A program made the translations under genes and the position numbers. DNA of 64,000 nt from Ruegeria sp. PrR005 (GTDB taxonomy: Bacteria > Pseudomonadota > Alphaproteobacteria > Rhodobacterales > Rhodobacteraceae). Location of the stretch: positions 248,001-312,000 of the forward strand of contig NZ_JAAGOX010000011.1 in assembly GCF_010500245.1 (NCBI RefSeq), given 5' to 3'. This document shows, piece after piece, positions 39,119 to 48,483 of this stretch; the first letter of the stretch is position 1, and every line of letters begins with the position of its first letter. Below the pieces are notes generated by a model that did no database searches, was not told the origin of the DNA, and saw only the letters and a list, made by a program, of their open reading frames with translations.

Positions 39119-39703
39119 TCAGCCCGCGTCGGTGCGCCCGCGCCGGTCCGAACGCAAGGCGGCATAAAGGACATGCGTTCGCCAGCGCCCGTTGATCTGA
39201 AGGTAGGATTGCGCGACACCTTCGTATTTGAACCCCGAGCTTTCCAAAAGCCCGCGCGACGGCAGGTTCTCGGGCAGACAGGCCGCCTCGATCCTGCTGA
39301 GGTCGAGCCGGGTAAACGCGTGGTGCACCACCGCCCCGATAGCCTCGCGCATGTATCCCTGACGGGCGTAGGCCTGCCCGGTCCAGTAACCCAGCGTCCC
39401 CGCCTGAGCCGGGCCCCGACGGATATTGTCGAGCGTAATCGCGCCAACCAGGACATCATCCGCGCGCCGGAACAGGAACAGGGGAACCGCTGTCTCACCG
39501 GCGACGGATCGTTGTGCCCAATAGACCCTGTTGGTGAAACTCTTGCGGCTGAGATGGTCTGTGGCCCATGCAGGCTCCCACGGGGTCAGATAGCCCATGG
39601 ACGCCCGCCGCAGGGCCGCCCAATCGCGAAAATCGGAATGGACGGGCGGGCGCAGGCTCAGCCGCTCGGTCTCGAGTTTCAGCTTGCGCCTGCCCAACAG
39701 CAT
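39119..39703 (-). CDS. RimJ/RimL-type GNAT acetyltransferase
   Basis: 194 aa. GNAT_3 group: ETERLSLRPPVHSDFRDWAALR near the N-terminus, GTLGYWTGQAYARQGYMREAIGAVVHHAF (acetyl-CoA loop QAYARQGYM) and SRIEAACLPENLPSRGLLESSGFKYEG. RimJ/RimL acetylate the N-terminus of ribosomal proteins S5 or L12; whether this one does is inference. The ATG at 39703 overlaps the stop of the M16 protease (TGATG), so it is the last gene of the ctaC-to-protease block. Confidence 0.9.
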   Translation of the reverse strand: MLLGRRKLKLETERLSLRPPVHSDFRDWAALRRASMGYLTPWEPAWATDHLSRKSFTNRVYWAQRSVAGETAVPLFLFRRADDVLVGAITLDNIRRGPAQAGTLGYWTGQAYARQGYMREAIGAVVHHAFTRLDLSRIEAACLPENLPSRGLLESSGFKYEGVAQSYLQINGRWRTHVLYAALRSDRRGRTDAG

Positions 39704-40965
39704 CACGCCGCGCGCCTCTCCTGCAATTCTTCCAGACCGGGTGCGCCCGCAACCGGACCGTAGAGCGCCAGCGCCGCCGGGGCGGATACGGCCATAGTCT
39801 CTGCAAAGGCGCGAACATCCGCTGTGGTCACCGCATCGATCCGGGCGACGGTTTCCTCCAGTGAGGGAACGGTTCCCCAAATCTGAACCAGCCGGGCCAG
39901 CCGCTCGGCCCTGTTCGACGGGCTTTCAAGCCCCATCAGCATCCCGGCCTTCATCTGCGCGCGGGCGCGCGCCACTTCGGCCTCTGACATGTCCTCGGCG
40001 GCACGCTTCATCTCGTCGATGGTGATCGTCGCCAGTTCACCGAGCTGTTCGGCGCTGGTGCCAGCGTAAATCGTCGTGGTACCGGTATCGGCATAGGCGC
40101 CGGTCTGGGCAAAGATCGTGTAGCAGAGACCGCGTACCTCGCGCACTTCTTGGAACAGCCGCGAAGACATGCCACCACCCAGGGCAGACGAATAGATCTG
40201 GGCGGTATAGATGGAATCGTCACGATACCCCGGCCCTTCGAAGGCCAGAGCGAAATGCGCCTGTTCCAGCGCCTTGTCGTGTCGCGCCTCACCGCCGGTA
40301 AACCGGGCAGGAGCGGGAATGAGACCCTTGCGCGGCTTGAGATGACCGAACATCTCGGTCGCCAGCCGCACCAGTTTGTCATGATCTACCGCGCCGGCGG
40401 CAGACAGGATCATCTGCTCGGGACCGTAATGCTCGGACACAAAGGCAGACAGATCTTCGCGAGAGAATGCGCGCACACGTTCCACCGGTCCGAGGATGGT
40501 CCGGCCCAACGGTTGGTCGCGATAGCTTTCTTCCTGGAGCCAGTCAAAGATGACATCATCGGGCGTATCGTGCGCCTGTCCGATCTCTTGCAGGATCACA
40601 CCGCGTTCAACCTCGATCTCGCGCGGATCGAAAATCGGGTTCAGAACGATATCGCCGATCACGTCCAGACCCAGCGCAACATCGTCTTTCAGAACCCGCG
40701 CATAATAGGCCGTCACCTCGCGCGAGGTATAGGCGTTGATATAGCCGCCCACATCCTCAATCGCTTCGGCAATCTCGAGCGCGCTCCGCCGATTGGTGCC
40801 CTTGAACGCCATGTGTTCAAGGAAATGCGCAATCCCGTTCTGCTCGATCCGCTCATGACGGCCACCTGCGGTCACCCAGATGCCGATGGCCGCCGATTGC
40901 AGGCCCGGCATATGCTCGCTGACGATCCGGAAACCGTTGGCCAGTTGGTCTTGTCTTACAGTCAC
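39703..40965 (-). CDS. M16 family zinc peptidase (processing-peptidase type)
   Basis: 420 aa with a GTG start at 40965 that overlaps the thrC stop (GTGA). Inverted zinc motif HFLEH at residues 47-51 with the distal Glu about 76 residues on (the VERGVILQE stretch), and RGLCYTIFAQTG late, typical of the bacterial homologues of mitochondrial processing peptidase beta. Likely cytoplasmic, degrading peptides. Its place directly after thrC is common in alphaproteobacteria. Confidence 0.93.
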   Translation of the reverse strand: MTVRQDQLANGFRIVSEHMPGLQSAAIGIWVTAGGRHERIEQNGIAHFLEHMAFKGTNRRSALEIAEAIEDVGGYINAYTSREVTAYYARVLKDDVALGLDVIGDIVLNPIFDPREIEVERGVILQEIGQAHDTPDDVIFDWLQEESYRDQPLGRTILGPVERVRAFSREDLSAFVSEHYGPEQMILSAAGAVDHDKLVRLATEMFGHLKPRKGLIPAPARFTGGEARHDKALEQAHFALAFEGPGYRDDSIYTAQIYSSALGGGMSSRLFQEVREVRGLCYTIFAQTGAYADTGTTTIYAGTSAEQLGELATITIDEMKRAAEDMSEAEVARARAQMKAGMLMGLESPSNRAERLARLVQIWGTVPSLEETVARIDAVTTADVRAFAETMAVSAPAALALYGPVAGAPGLEELQERRAA

Positions 40966-42353
40966 TCGGCGATTTGCCCTCTGATATGATCCTGGATGGC
41001 CGCCAGATCGTTGGCGATGCGGGTCAGCCGTTCCGGACGTTCATACAGGTCGGACATGCGCGGGGGAAGAGGCGGAAACACTCCGCTGGCCTGTTCCACA
41101 GCAGCCGGGAATTTTGCCGGATGCGCGGTGGCAAGCGTGATCATCGGCGCACGATCACCCGCACGAGTCTCTTCGGCGACTTTCACACCAACGGCCGAAT
41201 GCGGACAGAGCAGTTCGCCGCTGGTTGCAAGCGTGGTCCGGATCGTGGCCAGCGTTTCTTCTTCCGAGGCGCGGCCCGAACTGTATGTCTCAAGCAGAAT
41301 CTCCATCGCGCCCTGACTGACTTTGAAACCGCCAGATTTCAACTCCTCCATCACCTGCGACACCGCTGCCCCATCCTGCCCGTAGGCGTAGTAGAGCGCA
41401 CGTTCAAAATTGGAGCTAACCTGGATGTCCATCGACGGGCTGATCGAGGGGATCGTTTCGCCCTTGAAATAGCCCTTCCCGGACAGGCAGCGGTGCAGGA
41501 TGTCGTTCTGGTTGGTCGCCACCACCAGACGATCGATCGGCAGGCCCATGCGCTTGGCGATAAAGCCCGCGAAGATGTCGCCGAAATTGCCAGTCGGCAC
41601 TGTGAAACTGACCTTGCGATGCGGTGCGCCCAGGCTGGTGGCGGCCGAGAAGTAATAGACCACCTGTGCCAGCACGCGCGCGAAATTGATCGAGTTTACG
41701 CCCGCCAGCCGCACCCCGTCGCGGAAGGCGAAGTCGTTGAACATGTCCTTGACCCGAGCCTGGCAGTCATCGAAATCGCCATCCACCGCCAGCGCGTGTA
41801 CATTGCTGTCGGCGGGCGTGGTCATCTGCCGGCGCTGCACCTCGCTGACCCGGCCATGCGGGTACAAGATGAAGACATTGACCGCGTCGAGCCCCCGGAA
41901 CGCCTCGATAGCGGCTGATCCGGTGTCGCCCGAAGTGGCACCGACGATGGTCACCGTCTCGCCGCGCCGTTTCAAAGCCAGCTGGAACAGCTGGCCGATC
42001 AACTGCATGGCAAAATCCTTGAAGGCCAGAGTCGGGCCGTGGAAAAGCTCGAGCAGAAAATGGTTCTCGTTCAGTTGCTTCAGCGGTGCGCGGGCAGCAT
42101 GGCCAAACCCGGAATAGGCGCGTGCGATCGCGCCCTTGAACTCATCTTCGGAGAACGAACCGCTGACAAAGGGCCACATCACGCGAAAAGCGATCTCTTC
42201 GTAAGGCAAACCGGCAAGGCCCGCGATTTCGTCTTTGGTCAGTGTGGGTATCTCGGCCGGCAGATACAGACCGCCGTCGCGCGCCAGCCCGGTCAGCATT
42301 GCCTCTTCGAAGGTCAGTTCGGGTGCCTGGCCCCGGGTTGAGATATACTTCAT
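40962..42353 (-). CDS. thrC: Threonine synthase
   Basis: 463 aa from the ATG at 42353, which overlaps the SURF1 stop (ATGA). It turns O-phosphohomoserine to threonine. MKYISTRGQAPELTFEEAML is the usual start. The PLP Lys is K112 in HGPTLAFKDFAMQ, and ATSGDTGSAAIEAFRG binds the cofactor phosphate. It sits between SURF1 and the M16 protease and so would share transcription with the oxidase-assembly genes at its upstream end, unless the terminator at 43152-43174 separates them. Confidence 0.96.
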   Translation of the reverse strand: MKYISTRGQAPELTFEEAMLTGLARDGGLYLPAEIPTLTKDEIAGLAGLPYEEIAFRVMWPFVSGSFSEDEFKGAIARAYSGFGHAARAPLKQLNENHFLLELFHGPTLAFKDFAMQLIGQLFQLALKRRGETVTIVGATSGDTGSAAIEAFRGLDAVNVFILYPHGRVSEVQRRQMTTPADSNVHALAVDGDFDDCQARVKDMFNDFAFRDGVRLAGVNSINFARVLAQVVYYFSAATSLGAPHRKVSFTVPTGNFGDIFAGFIAKRMGLPIDRLVVATNQNDILHRCLSGKGYFKGETIPSISPSMDIQVSSNFERALYYAYGQDGAAVSQVMEELKSGGFKVSQGAMEILLETYSSGRASEEETLATIRTTLATSGELLCPHSAVGVKVAEETRAGDRAPMITLATAHPAKFPAAVEQASGVFPPLPPRMSDLYERPERLTRIANDLAAIQDHIRGQIAE

Positions 42354-43030
42354 GGATATCGGCCTTTCGTTCGGGCGCGGCTGCGCCACAGAAACAGGAT
42401 GGTCATGGCGGTCCAGACAAGGGCCAGCGCAAACCATGTGATTGCGTATTGCAGGTGGTCGTTCGGGATACCGGCGGAATCGACTGGCAGCGGCGCGACC
42501 CCCGGATCGGTCCGTTCCCGGGCGATCACAAGGACCGGTTCGGTTCCCAGTTCTGCCGCCATCGCATCAACATCGCGTGCAAACCAGATGTTCGACTTGA
42601 GATCCGGCACCGGCGTGTAGCTGTCGATCTCATCCGGCCAGTGAAGATTGCCGGTAACCTCCATGGGCCCGGCGACGCGCGCGGTCTGCTTGTCCTCGGT
42701 CGGGATGAACCCTCGATCGACGAGAATTCGACGTCCCTCGTCGGTGACGAATGGTGCTATGATCCTGTACCCCGGCCCCACCATCTTTATCGACACCAGC
42801 ACATGCAGCTCTTGAGGGTCAAATACGCCGGTAACCGCGACAGGCAAGTACTTGTCCTGGTCCGGTTCGGGAAGTGCCGGAAGCGGCATGGTCGCCCCTG
42901 CGATGCGGCTGTCGATCTCGGTCAGCAGTGCCTCTTTCCAGGCCAGCCTGCGCACCTGCCATGTCCCCAAGGACAGGAGGATGGCAAGGCCCGCGCCCCC
43001 GAAGATCAACAAAAACAAAACCCGGCCCAT
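42350..43030 (-). CDS. SURF1 family cytochrome oxidase assembly protein
   Basis: 226 aa. SURF1 layout: one N-terminal membrane helix (VLFLLIFGGAGLAILLSLGTWQVRRLAWKE), a periplasmic domain with ILVDRGFIP near residue 110, and a second helix (LQYAITWFALALVWTAMTILFLW) before a basic tail. It helps deliver or insert heme a into subunit I of cytochrome oxidase. It lies downstream of ctaE, with a terminator in the 170-bp gap, and its stop overlaps thrC. Confidence 0.92.
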   Translation of the reverse strand: MGRVLFLLIFGGAGLAILLSLGTWQVRRLAWKEALLTEIDSRIAGATMPLPALPEPDQDKYLPVAVTGVFDPQELHVLVSIKMVGPGYRIIAPFVTDEGRRILVDRGFIPTEDKQTARVAGPMEVTGNLHWPDEIDSYTPVPDLKSNIWFARDVDAMAAELGTEPVLVIARERTDPGVAPLPVDSAGIPNDHLQYAITWFALALVWTAMTILFLWRSRARTKGRYP

Positions 43031-43151
43031 TATGGCTCCGACAAGAAGGTGTTCGGCCCGGCGTGGGCCGGTGCCTTGTTATGTTGGGACAGCCCGACAA
43101 TGCAACCGGGCAATTGTATCGGGTGCAAAAGTTCACATTGGGCGAAAAAGA

Positions 43152-43174
43152 AAAGCCGCCTAGCGGGCGGCTTT
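43152..43174 (-). terminator. Intrinsic terminator after ctaE
   Basis: AAAGCCGCC (43152-43160) and GGCGGCTTT (43166-43174) form a 9-bp stem with a 5-nt loop; on the minus strand the 3' arm runs into TTTTCTTTTTC. It lies between the ctaE stop (43201) and the SURF1 start (43030), so some transcription may end here. Confidence 0.75.
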
Positions 43175-43200
43175 CCGGGATATTGCGTCGAGCTTTGCGC

Positions 43201-44016
43201 TTAGAGCAGCGGCCACTGGCCCCAGATGTAGACGGCGAAGAACAGGAACAGCCAGACCACGTCAACAAAGTGCCAGTACCAGGCGGCTGCTTCAAAGCCT
43301 ATGTGTTTTTCCGGTGTGAAGTCGCCCTTGAGCGCGCGCAGCAGACAGATGGTCAGGAAGATGGTCCCGATGATCACATGCGCACCGTGGAACCCGGTTG
43401 CCATAAAGAAGTTCGAGTAGAACTGGTCGCCGCCAAAGGTCCAGTCTTCGTGCAGCAGCAGCTCGGCATATTCATAACCTTGCAGGAAGGTGAACGCGAC
43501 GCCAAGGACAATGCCGATCGACAGGCCCTGGATCAGCGCCTTGCGGTCGTTGTTATGCACCAACGCGTGGTGCGCCCAGGTCACCGCGCAGCCCGAGAGC
43601 AACAGCACCAGCGTGTTGATCAGCGGCAGGTGGAACGGATCGACCGCGTGGATGTTCGGTGCCACGTATTCCGTGCCGATATAGTCCTGCATCGGATACA
43701 TGCGATGCTTGAAGAACGACCAGAACCAGGCGAAGAAGAACATCACCTCGGACATGATGAACAGGATCACGCCGTAACGCAGACCGATGCGCACAACCGG
43801 AGTATGATCGCCCTGGCGGCTTTCAACGACAACCTCGGACCACCACGCGAACATGACGTATAGCACAGCAACAAGGCCGGCCCAGAACAGCCAGGCCGTG
43901 ATGCCATGCATCCAGAGCACGGCCCCGAACAGCATGACGAAACCGCCAATTGCGCCGATCAGCGGCCAGATCGACGGGGCCAGAATGTGATAATCGTGGT
44001 TCTTAGCGTGTGCCAT
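43201..44016 (-). CDS. ctaE: Cytochrome c oxidase subunit III
   Basis: 271 aa, about seven membrane helices. Marks: [22 protein letters not shown] at the N-terminus, [16 protein letters not shown], a middle stretch with [21 protein letters not shown], and [16 protein letters not shown], ending [22 protein letters not shown]. Subunit III of the aa3-type oxidase supports proton uptake and stability. The ATG is at 44016, 23 bp after the ctaG stop. Confidence 0.97.
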   Translation of the reverse strand: MAHAKNHDYHILAPSIWPLIGAIGGFVMLFGAVLWMHGITAWLFWAGLVAVLYVMFAWWSEVVVESRQGDHTPVVRIGLRYGVILFIMSEVMFFFAWFWSFFKHRMYPMQDYIGTEYVAPNIHAVDPFHLPLINTLVLLLSGCAVTWAHHALVHNNDRKALIQGLSIGIVLGVAFTFLQGYEYAELLLHEDWTFGGDQFYSNFFMATGFHGAHVIIGTIFLTICLLRALKGDFTPEKHIGFEAAAWYWHFVDVVWLFLFFAVYIWGQWPLL

Positions 44017-44038
44017 CAGTGTCCCTCACCTTGCGGCG

Positions 44039-44614
44039 TTAGTTCGTATTGGTTTCCGTCTGCTTGTCGAGGGCGGCATAGCCCTCGGGCAGATCGATTT
44101 CGTAGAATGTATACGACAGCGTGATCGTATGCACATATTTCGCGTCCCGATCGTTTACGATCTCGGGATCGACAAAGAAGCTAACGGGCATCTGCACCCG
44201 TTCGCCCGGTTGCAGCACCTGCTCTTCGAAGCAGAAACAGGCGATCTTGTCGAAATAGCCCCCTGCCGAATAAGGCGCGACGTTATAGGACGCCTGCCCC
44301 GCCACTGGTCGGTCCGTGGGGTTATACGCCTCGTAGAAAGCCAGGCCGGTTTCGCCGATGCGCAGTTCCATTTCCTGCTGAACCGGGCGGAACTCCCACG
44401 GCATGCCGCGCTCCTTGGACGCATCAAAGCGCACCTTGATCGTCTGATCAAGGATACTGTCCGAGCCCGCTTCGGCCACGCCTGTCGTTCCACCAAATCC
44501 GGTGACCCGGCAGAACCAGTCATAAAACGGAACCGATGCCCAGGACAGTGCCCCCATTACGAGAACGACCGAGACCAGTTGAACAACCGTCTTCTGAGGT
44601 CCCTTCAACGCCAT
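44039..44614 (-). CDS. ctaG: Cytochrome c oxidase assembly protein CtaG/Cox11
   Basis: 191 aa. One N-terminal membrane helix (VVQLVSVVLVMGALSWASVPFYDWFCRVTGFGG), then a periplasmic immunoglobulin-like domain with the copper motif KIACFCFEEQ (Cys-x-Cys) near residue 128. It inserts copper into the CuB site of subunit I. The ATG at 44614 overlaps the stop of the small upstream gene (TGATG). Confidence 0.96.
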   Translation of the reverse strand: MALKGPQKTVVQLVSVVLVMGALSWASVPFYDWFCRVTGFGGTTGVAEAGSDSILDQTIKVRFDASKERGMPWEFRPVQQEMELRIGETGLAFYEAYNPTDRPVAGQASYNVAPYSAGGYFDKIACFCFEEQVLQPGERVQMPVSFFVDPEIVNDRDAKYVHTITLSYTFYEIDLPEGYAALDKQTETNTN

Positions 44615-44781
44615 CAGTTCTGTACCTCCACATTGCCGCGCGGCGGTTCGAAATCCCCGCGGGTCACTTTGACAACGGTCAGACCGAAGACGATCACGAT
44701 GAACCCCGCCAGGGTCAACGCCACGCCCAGGTTCCGGCCGAAACGCCGCTGATGCAGTTCATGGGTCGGACGCAGGCTCAT
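44614..44781 (-). CDS. Small CoxF-like oxidase-assembly protein, 55 aa
   Basis: Start ATG 44779-44781, stop TGA 44614-44616. The protein is MSLRPTHELHQRRFGRN, then one membrane helix (LGVALTLAGFIVIVFGLTVVKV) and a short tail with EPPRGN. Both ends overlap neighbours by a few bases: the start sits in the ctaB stop (ATGA) and the stop in the ctaG start. In alphaproteobacteria the gene in this place is called coxF-like and linked to oxidase assembly; that link is by position. The tight coupling supports a real gene. Confidence 0.8.
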   Translation of the reverse strand: MSLRPTHELHQRRFGRNLGVALTLAGFIVIVFGLTVVKVTRGDFEPPRGNVEVQN

Positions 44782-45734
44782 TGCCAACCTCCCAGCCCAT
44801 AAGGCTTGAGCAGGGCCTCGACCAAAATCGCGCCAAAATGAAGGAACAGATAGAGAAGCGACAGTTTGAAGAAACTGCGCTCGACCCGGAAATTGTCGGC
44901 CTCGGAGTCGTTTTCGTCACGACGCCAGATCCGGACAGCCCCCATCAGGAAGAGCGCATTCAACACCAAGGCAACAGTCAGGTAGACCGGGCCGCCGATA
45001 TCCGAGAACGCGGTTCCCAAAGCGAGCAGCGCGAGCAGGATCGTGTAGACCAGAATATGCACCCGGGTTGCGCGACGGCCATGGGTCACGGTCAGCATCG
45101 GCACGCCCGCGTCGTCGTAATCCGAACGCATGAACAGCGCCAGCGCCCAGAAATGCGGTGGGGTCCACATGAAGGTCAGCGCGAACATCAGCCAGGGTTC
45201 AACGGACATGTCGCCGGTCGCCGCAATCCAGCCGATCACCGGCGGAAACGCCCCGGCAGCGCCACCGATGACGATGTTCTGCGGCGTCGTCCGCTTCAGC
45301 CACATGGTGTAGACGACCGCATAGAAAAAGATGGTGAAGGCCAGAAACGCGCCGGCAAAGACATTGGTGGCCAGCGCCAGCATCATCACCGACATGCCGG
45401 ACAGCGCCAGGCCCAGTGCCAGCGCTTCGCCTGCTTCGACTTTGCCTGCCGGAATCGGACGTTTCTTGGTGCGTTTCATGACGCGGTCGATGTCCGCATC
45501 CCACCACATGTTCAGTGCGCCTGAGGCGCCGCCGCCGATTGCGATGAACAGGATTGCGCAAAACGCGATGAACGGGTGAACAGGAACCGGTGCCGCCAGA
45601 AGCCCGACAAGCGCAGTGAACACCACAAGCGACATCACACGCGGCTTGAGCAGCGCAAAGTAGTCGCCAAAGCCTGCCTCGTCTTGGCGGCTTGCGATCC
45701 GGGAAGGGCTGGCGTTGAAGCTTGCGTCGCTCAT
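44778..45734 (-). CDS. ctaB: Protoheme IX farnesyltransferase (heme O synthase)
   Basis: 318 aa UbiA-type membrane prenyltransferase with about nine helices. The Asp-rich site NMWWDADIDRVMKRTKKRPIPAG near residue 80 and the second site YDDAGVPMLTVTHG are both present. It adds a farnesyl group to heme b to give heme O, the precursor of heme a. Its stop overlaps the small CoxF-like gene, and it follows ctaC with 85 bp between. Confidence 0.96.
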   Translation of the reverse strand: MSDASFNASPSRIASRQDEAGFGDYFALLKPRVMSLVVFTALVGLLAAPVPVHPFIAFCAILFIAIGGGASGALNMWWDADIDRVMKRTKKRPIPAGKVEAGEALALGLALSGMSVMMLALATNVFAGAFLAFTIFFYAVVYTMWLKRTTPQNIVIGGAAGAFPPVIGWIAATGDMSVEPWLMFALTFMWTPPHFWALALFMRSDYDDAGVPMLTVTHGRRATRVHILVYTILLALLALGTAFSDIGGPVYLTVALVLNALFLMGAVRIWRRDENDSEADNFRVERSFFKLSLLYLFLHFGAILVEALLKPYGLGGWQ

Positions 45735-45754
45735 GCGCTCGTCTCTTTGGGCGA

Positions 45755-45779
45755 AAGCTGCGCGGTGGCCGCGCAGCTT
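45755..45779 (-). other. 11-bp hairpin between ctaC and ctaB
   Basis: AAGCTGCGCGG (45755-45765) and CCGCGCAGCTT (45769-45779) with a 3-nt loop. No T-run follows on the minus strand, so it looks more like an RNA-stabilising or processing hairpin than a terminator; it may let ctaC be made in excess of ctaB. Confidence 0.5.
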
Positions 45780-45819
45780 GTATCAGTCACGTTTCGGCGA
45801 AGAAATCGCCGGGTGCGGA

Positions 45820-46656
45820 TCAGTTGGAAGCAACCTGGATGGACTGCGGAATGCCCGCATACTCTTCCTTGGCGCCTTCCAGCCACTTGGCATATTCGGC
45901 TTCGCTCACAACCTTGACCGTGATCGGCATGTAGGCGTGATCCTTGCCGCACAGCTCGGAGCACTGGCCGAAATAGACGCCTTCTTTCTCGGCTGCGAAC
46001 CACAGCTGGGCCAGGCGGCCGGGGACAGCGTCCTGCTTCACGCCGAAGGCCGGGATCGTCCAGGCATGGATGACATCGGCGCCGGTCACGCTCATGACCA
46101 CGACCTTGCCCACAGGCACGACAACGGCGGTGTCGGTGGCAAGCAGATACTCGTCTTCGGAATAGCCGTGCTCGGCCAGGGCTTCCTTTTCCAACTTGAA
46201 GCTTTCAAAGCCAAAGCCTTCGTCGGTGTATTCATAACCCCAGTACCACTGGTAGCCGGTCACCTTGATGTGAATGTCAGCCTCGGGAATTTCCTGGTTC
46301 TTGAACAGAACCGGAAGCGAGAAGGCACCGATGAAAACCAGGACCAGGATCGGCCCCACGGTCCACAGGATCTCGACCGGGGTGTAGTGCGAAAACTTGG
46401 CAGGGGTCGGATTTGCGCGGCTGTTGAAGCGCACGATGCACCAGATCAACAGGCCAGCGACCAGGATACAGATGGCCGTGATGATGACCAGCACCATGTA
46501 ATCGAGTGACTGCAATTCGCGAGCCAATTCAGTGGCGGCCGGCTGGAAACCCATGGCTGCATCTACCGGTTTCCCGATGGATTCAAGTTCCTGCGCCACT
46601 GCCGGAAGGCCGGTAAAGGTGGCGAGAAGCGCCGAAAGCGTCAAAGCGTTCTTCAT
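45820..46656 (-). CDS. ctaC: Cytochrome c oxidase subunit II
   Basis: 278 aa from the ATG at 46656 (AGGACA upstream). A signal peptide ([20 protein letters not shown]), two membrane helices (around residues 50-75 and 95-115), and the periplasmic cupredoxin domain with YQWYWGYEY and the CuA site [16 protein letters not shown] near residues 232-247. It accepts electrons from cytochrome c. Subunit I (ctaD) is not in the window. First gene of the oxidase block; an FNR box lies about 145 bp upstream. Confidence 0.96.
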   Translation of the reverse strand: MKNALTLSALLATFTGLPAVAQELESIGKPVDAAMGFQPAATELARELQSLDYMVLVIITAICILVAGLLIWCIVRFNSRANPTPAKFSHYTPVEILWTVGPILVLVFIGAFSLPVLFKNQEIPEADIHIKVTGYQWYWGYEYTDEGFGFESFKLEKEALAEHGYSEDEYLLATDTAVVVPVGKVVVMSVTGADVIHAWTIPAFGVKQDAVPGRLAQLWFAAEKEGVYFGQCSELCGKDHAYMPITVKVVSEAEYAKWLEGAKEEYAGIPQSIQVASN

Positions 46657-46801
46657 GTTCTGTCCTGATCGTTTGATCTTTGCGTCCCTTACAGGCGAAT
46701 AATGAATCAAGATCCACTCCGCCCGTTGTCTTTGGTCGCGTTAAAAATCATATTCCGGGAGGCAGATAAAGCAAAATGCTTGCGTCAAACAGACGCTATT
46801 T

Positions 46802-46815
46802 TTGATCTGGATCAA
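46802..46815. promoter_or_regulatory. FNR/FnrL box between ctaC and tldD
   Basis: TTGATCTGGATCAA matches the FNR consensus TTGAT-N4-ATCAA exactly. It is 146 bp upstream of the ctaC ATG (minus) and 18 bp upstream of the tldD ATG (plus), so it may control either or both. The aa3 oxidase is an aerobic enzyme, so FnrL repression at low oxygen would make sense. Confidence 0.65.
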
Positions 46816-46833
46816 ATGACGAGGTCGCAATCC

Positions 46834-48255
46834 ATGGCGCAAGACCGTTTTCGCCCCTTTGAAACCACGCTTCCGCTGGACCAGGCACAAACCATCCTGC
46901 GTCACGCGACCGACGGGGCGGACGATGGCGAAATCTATGTCGAGCGGCGCAAATCGGAGGCGCTGAGCTTTGACGACGGGCGTCTGCGTTCCGCATCCTA
47001 TGACGCATCCGAAGGATTCGGCCTGCGCGCCGTTCGCGGAGAGGTGGCAGGCTACGCACATTCGACCGAAGTCTCGATTCCCGCCCTGCGCCGCGCCTCG
47101 GAAACCGCGCGACTGGCGGTGCAAGAGGGCGGCGGCACCCTGGCCGTGGCGCCAAAACCGACCAACAAACGCCTCTATTCGGAAGACGATCCGATTGAAT
47201 CGGCGACCTTTGCGGTGAAGATCGAGACCTTGAGAGAGATCGACGCGTTCACCCGGGACCTCGATTCAAGGGTTGTGCAGGTGTCGGCGTCGATTGCGGC
47301 CAGCCTTCAGGAAATAGAAATCCTGCGCCCTGACGGCGTGCACGTCCGGGATGTGCGTCCGATGACGCGCGTGAACGTATCCGTAATCGTTGAACGTGAC
47401 GGTCGCCGGGAAAGCGGCAGCGCCGGAGGTGGCGGCCGGGTTGGGCTCGATGGCCTGATCGACCCGTCCTATTGGCAGGCCCAGGCGCGGGAAGCGCTGA
47501 GAATAGCGCTGATCAACCTGGATGCCGAACCCGCGCCTGCGGGCGTTATGGAAGTTGCCCTTGGGCCGGGCTGGCCCGGCATTCTACTTCATGAGGCAAT
47601 TGGCCATGGGCTGGAGGGCGATTTCAACCGCAAGGGAAGCTCTGCCTTTGCGGGCCTGATGGGCCAGCAGGTTGCCGCGCGTGGAGTTACTGTGGTCGAC
47701 GACGGCACCCTGCACGACCGGCGCGGCTCGATTACCATTGATGACGAGGGTACGCCCTCGGGCCGCACCGTGCTGATCGAAGACGGCATTCTGACCGGCT
47801 ATATGCAGGACCGGCAGAATGCCCGCCTGATGGGGGTGGAACCCACAGGCAACGGGCGACGCCAGAGCTATGCCCACAAGCCGATGCCACGCATGACCAA
47901 TACCGTAATGCTGGGCGGCAATGACAATCCCGCCGATCTGGTGGCCGAGATCAAAGATGGCATCTGGGCGGTGGGTTTCGGCGGCGGCCAGGTCGACATC
48001 ACCAACGGCAAATTCGTTTTTTCCTGCACCGAGGCATACCGGGTGCGCAACGGCCGTATCGGCGCCCCGGTCAAGGGAGCCACGCTGATCGGTGACGGGC
48101 CCTCGGCACTGATGCGCATACGTGGGTTGGGCAATGACATGGCGCTCGACCCCGGCATGGGGACCTGCGGCAAGGAAGGCCAATGGGTGCCGGTGGGAGT
48201 AGGACAACCCACAGTGCTGATGGACGGACTGACGGTTGGCGGCTCGACCACCTGA
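46834..48255 (+). CDS. tldD: Metalloprotease TldD
   Basis: 473 aa from the ATG at 46834, with GAGG at good spacing; the ATG at 46816 overlaps the FNR box. TldD/PmbA family with the zinc motif HEAIGHGLEGD (HExxxH) near residue 254, GILLHEA before it, and the C-terminal strand-rich part with VGFGGGQVDITNGKFVFSC. It works with TldE/PmbA to process peptides such as microcins and CcdA. A tldE gene is not in the window. It diverges from the oxidase operon. Confidence 0.95.
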   Translation: MAQDRFRPFETTLPLDQAQTILRHATDGADDGEIYVERRKSEALSFDDGRLRSASYDASEGFGLRAVRGEVAGYAHSTEVSIPALRRASETARLAVQEGGGTLAVAPKPTNKRLYSEDDPIESATFAVKIETLREIDAFTRDLDSRVVQVSASIAASLQEIEILRPDGVHVRDVRPMTRVNVSVIVERDGRRESGSAGGGGRVGLDGLIDPSYWQAQAREALRIALINLDAEPAPAGVMEVALGPGWPGILLHEAIGHGLEGDFNRKGSSAFAGLMGQQVAARGVTVVDDGTLHDRRGSITIDDEGTPSGRTVLIEDGILTGYMQDRQNARLMGVEPTGNGRRQSYAHKPMPRMTNTVMLGGNDNPADLVAEIKDGIWAVGFGGGQVDITNGKFVFSCTEAYRVRNGRIGAPVKGATLIGDGPSALMRIRGLGNDMALDPGMGTCGKEGQWVPVGVGQPTVLMDGLTVGGSTT

Positions 48256-48276
48256 TCAGGAACAGCAAGAAAGAAA

Positions 48277-48303
48277 GGCGGCAAAGTAAACGGATTTGCC
48301 GCC
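48277..48303 (+). terminator. Stem-loop after tldD
   Basis: GGCGGCAAA (48277-48285) and TTTGCCGCC (48295-48303) with a 9-nt loop, 22 nt after the tldD stop. No T-run follows, so the terminator call is moderate. Confidence 0.5.
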
Positions 48304-48435
48304 GAATCGTTCACCGCAGACAGTCCGGCGCAGAAACAGACATGGGGCCATTCTGTTTTTATTTATATATTTCAAATATTTACATGTCATCCCCCTCGCG
48401 ATCACAAAAAACTGCGACGAATTTAGTTTGATTCA

Positions 48436-48483
48436 CCGCCTGTTAACGGGCCGGGCTGTAAACCGGTTCTTGCAAACAGGCGG
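48436..48483 (+). promoter_or_regulatory. Leader hairpin overlapping the dprA ribosome-binding site
   Basis: CCGCCTGTT (48436-48444) and AACAGGCGG (48475-48483) pair as a 9-bp stem, with an inner CCGG/CCGG helix. The 3' arm ends in GGCGGAG just before the dprA ATG (48492), so folding could hide the ribosome site. Preceded by an AT-rich stretch (48345-48400). Confidence 0.45.
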
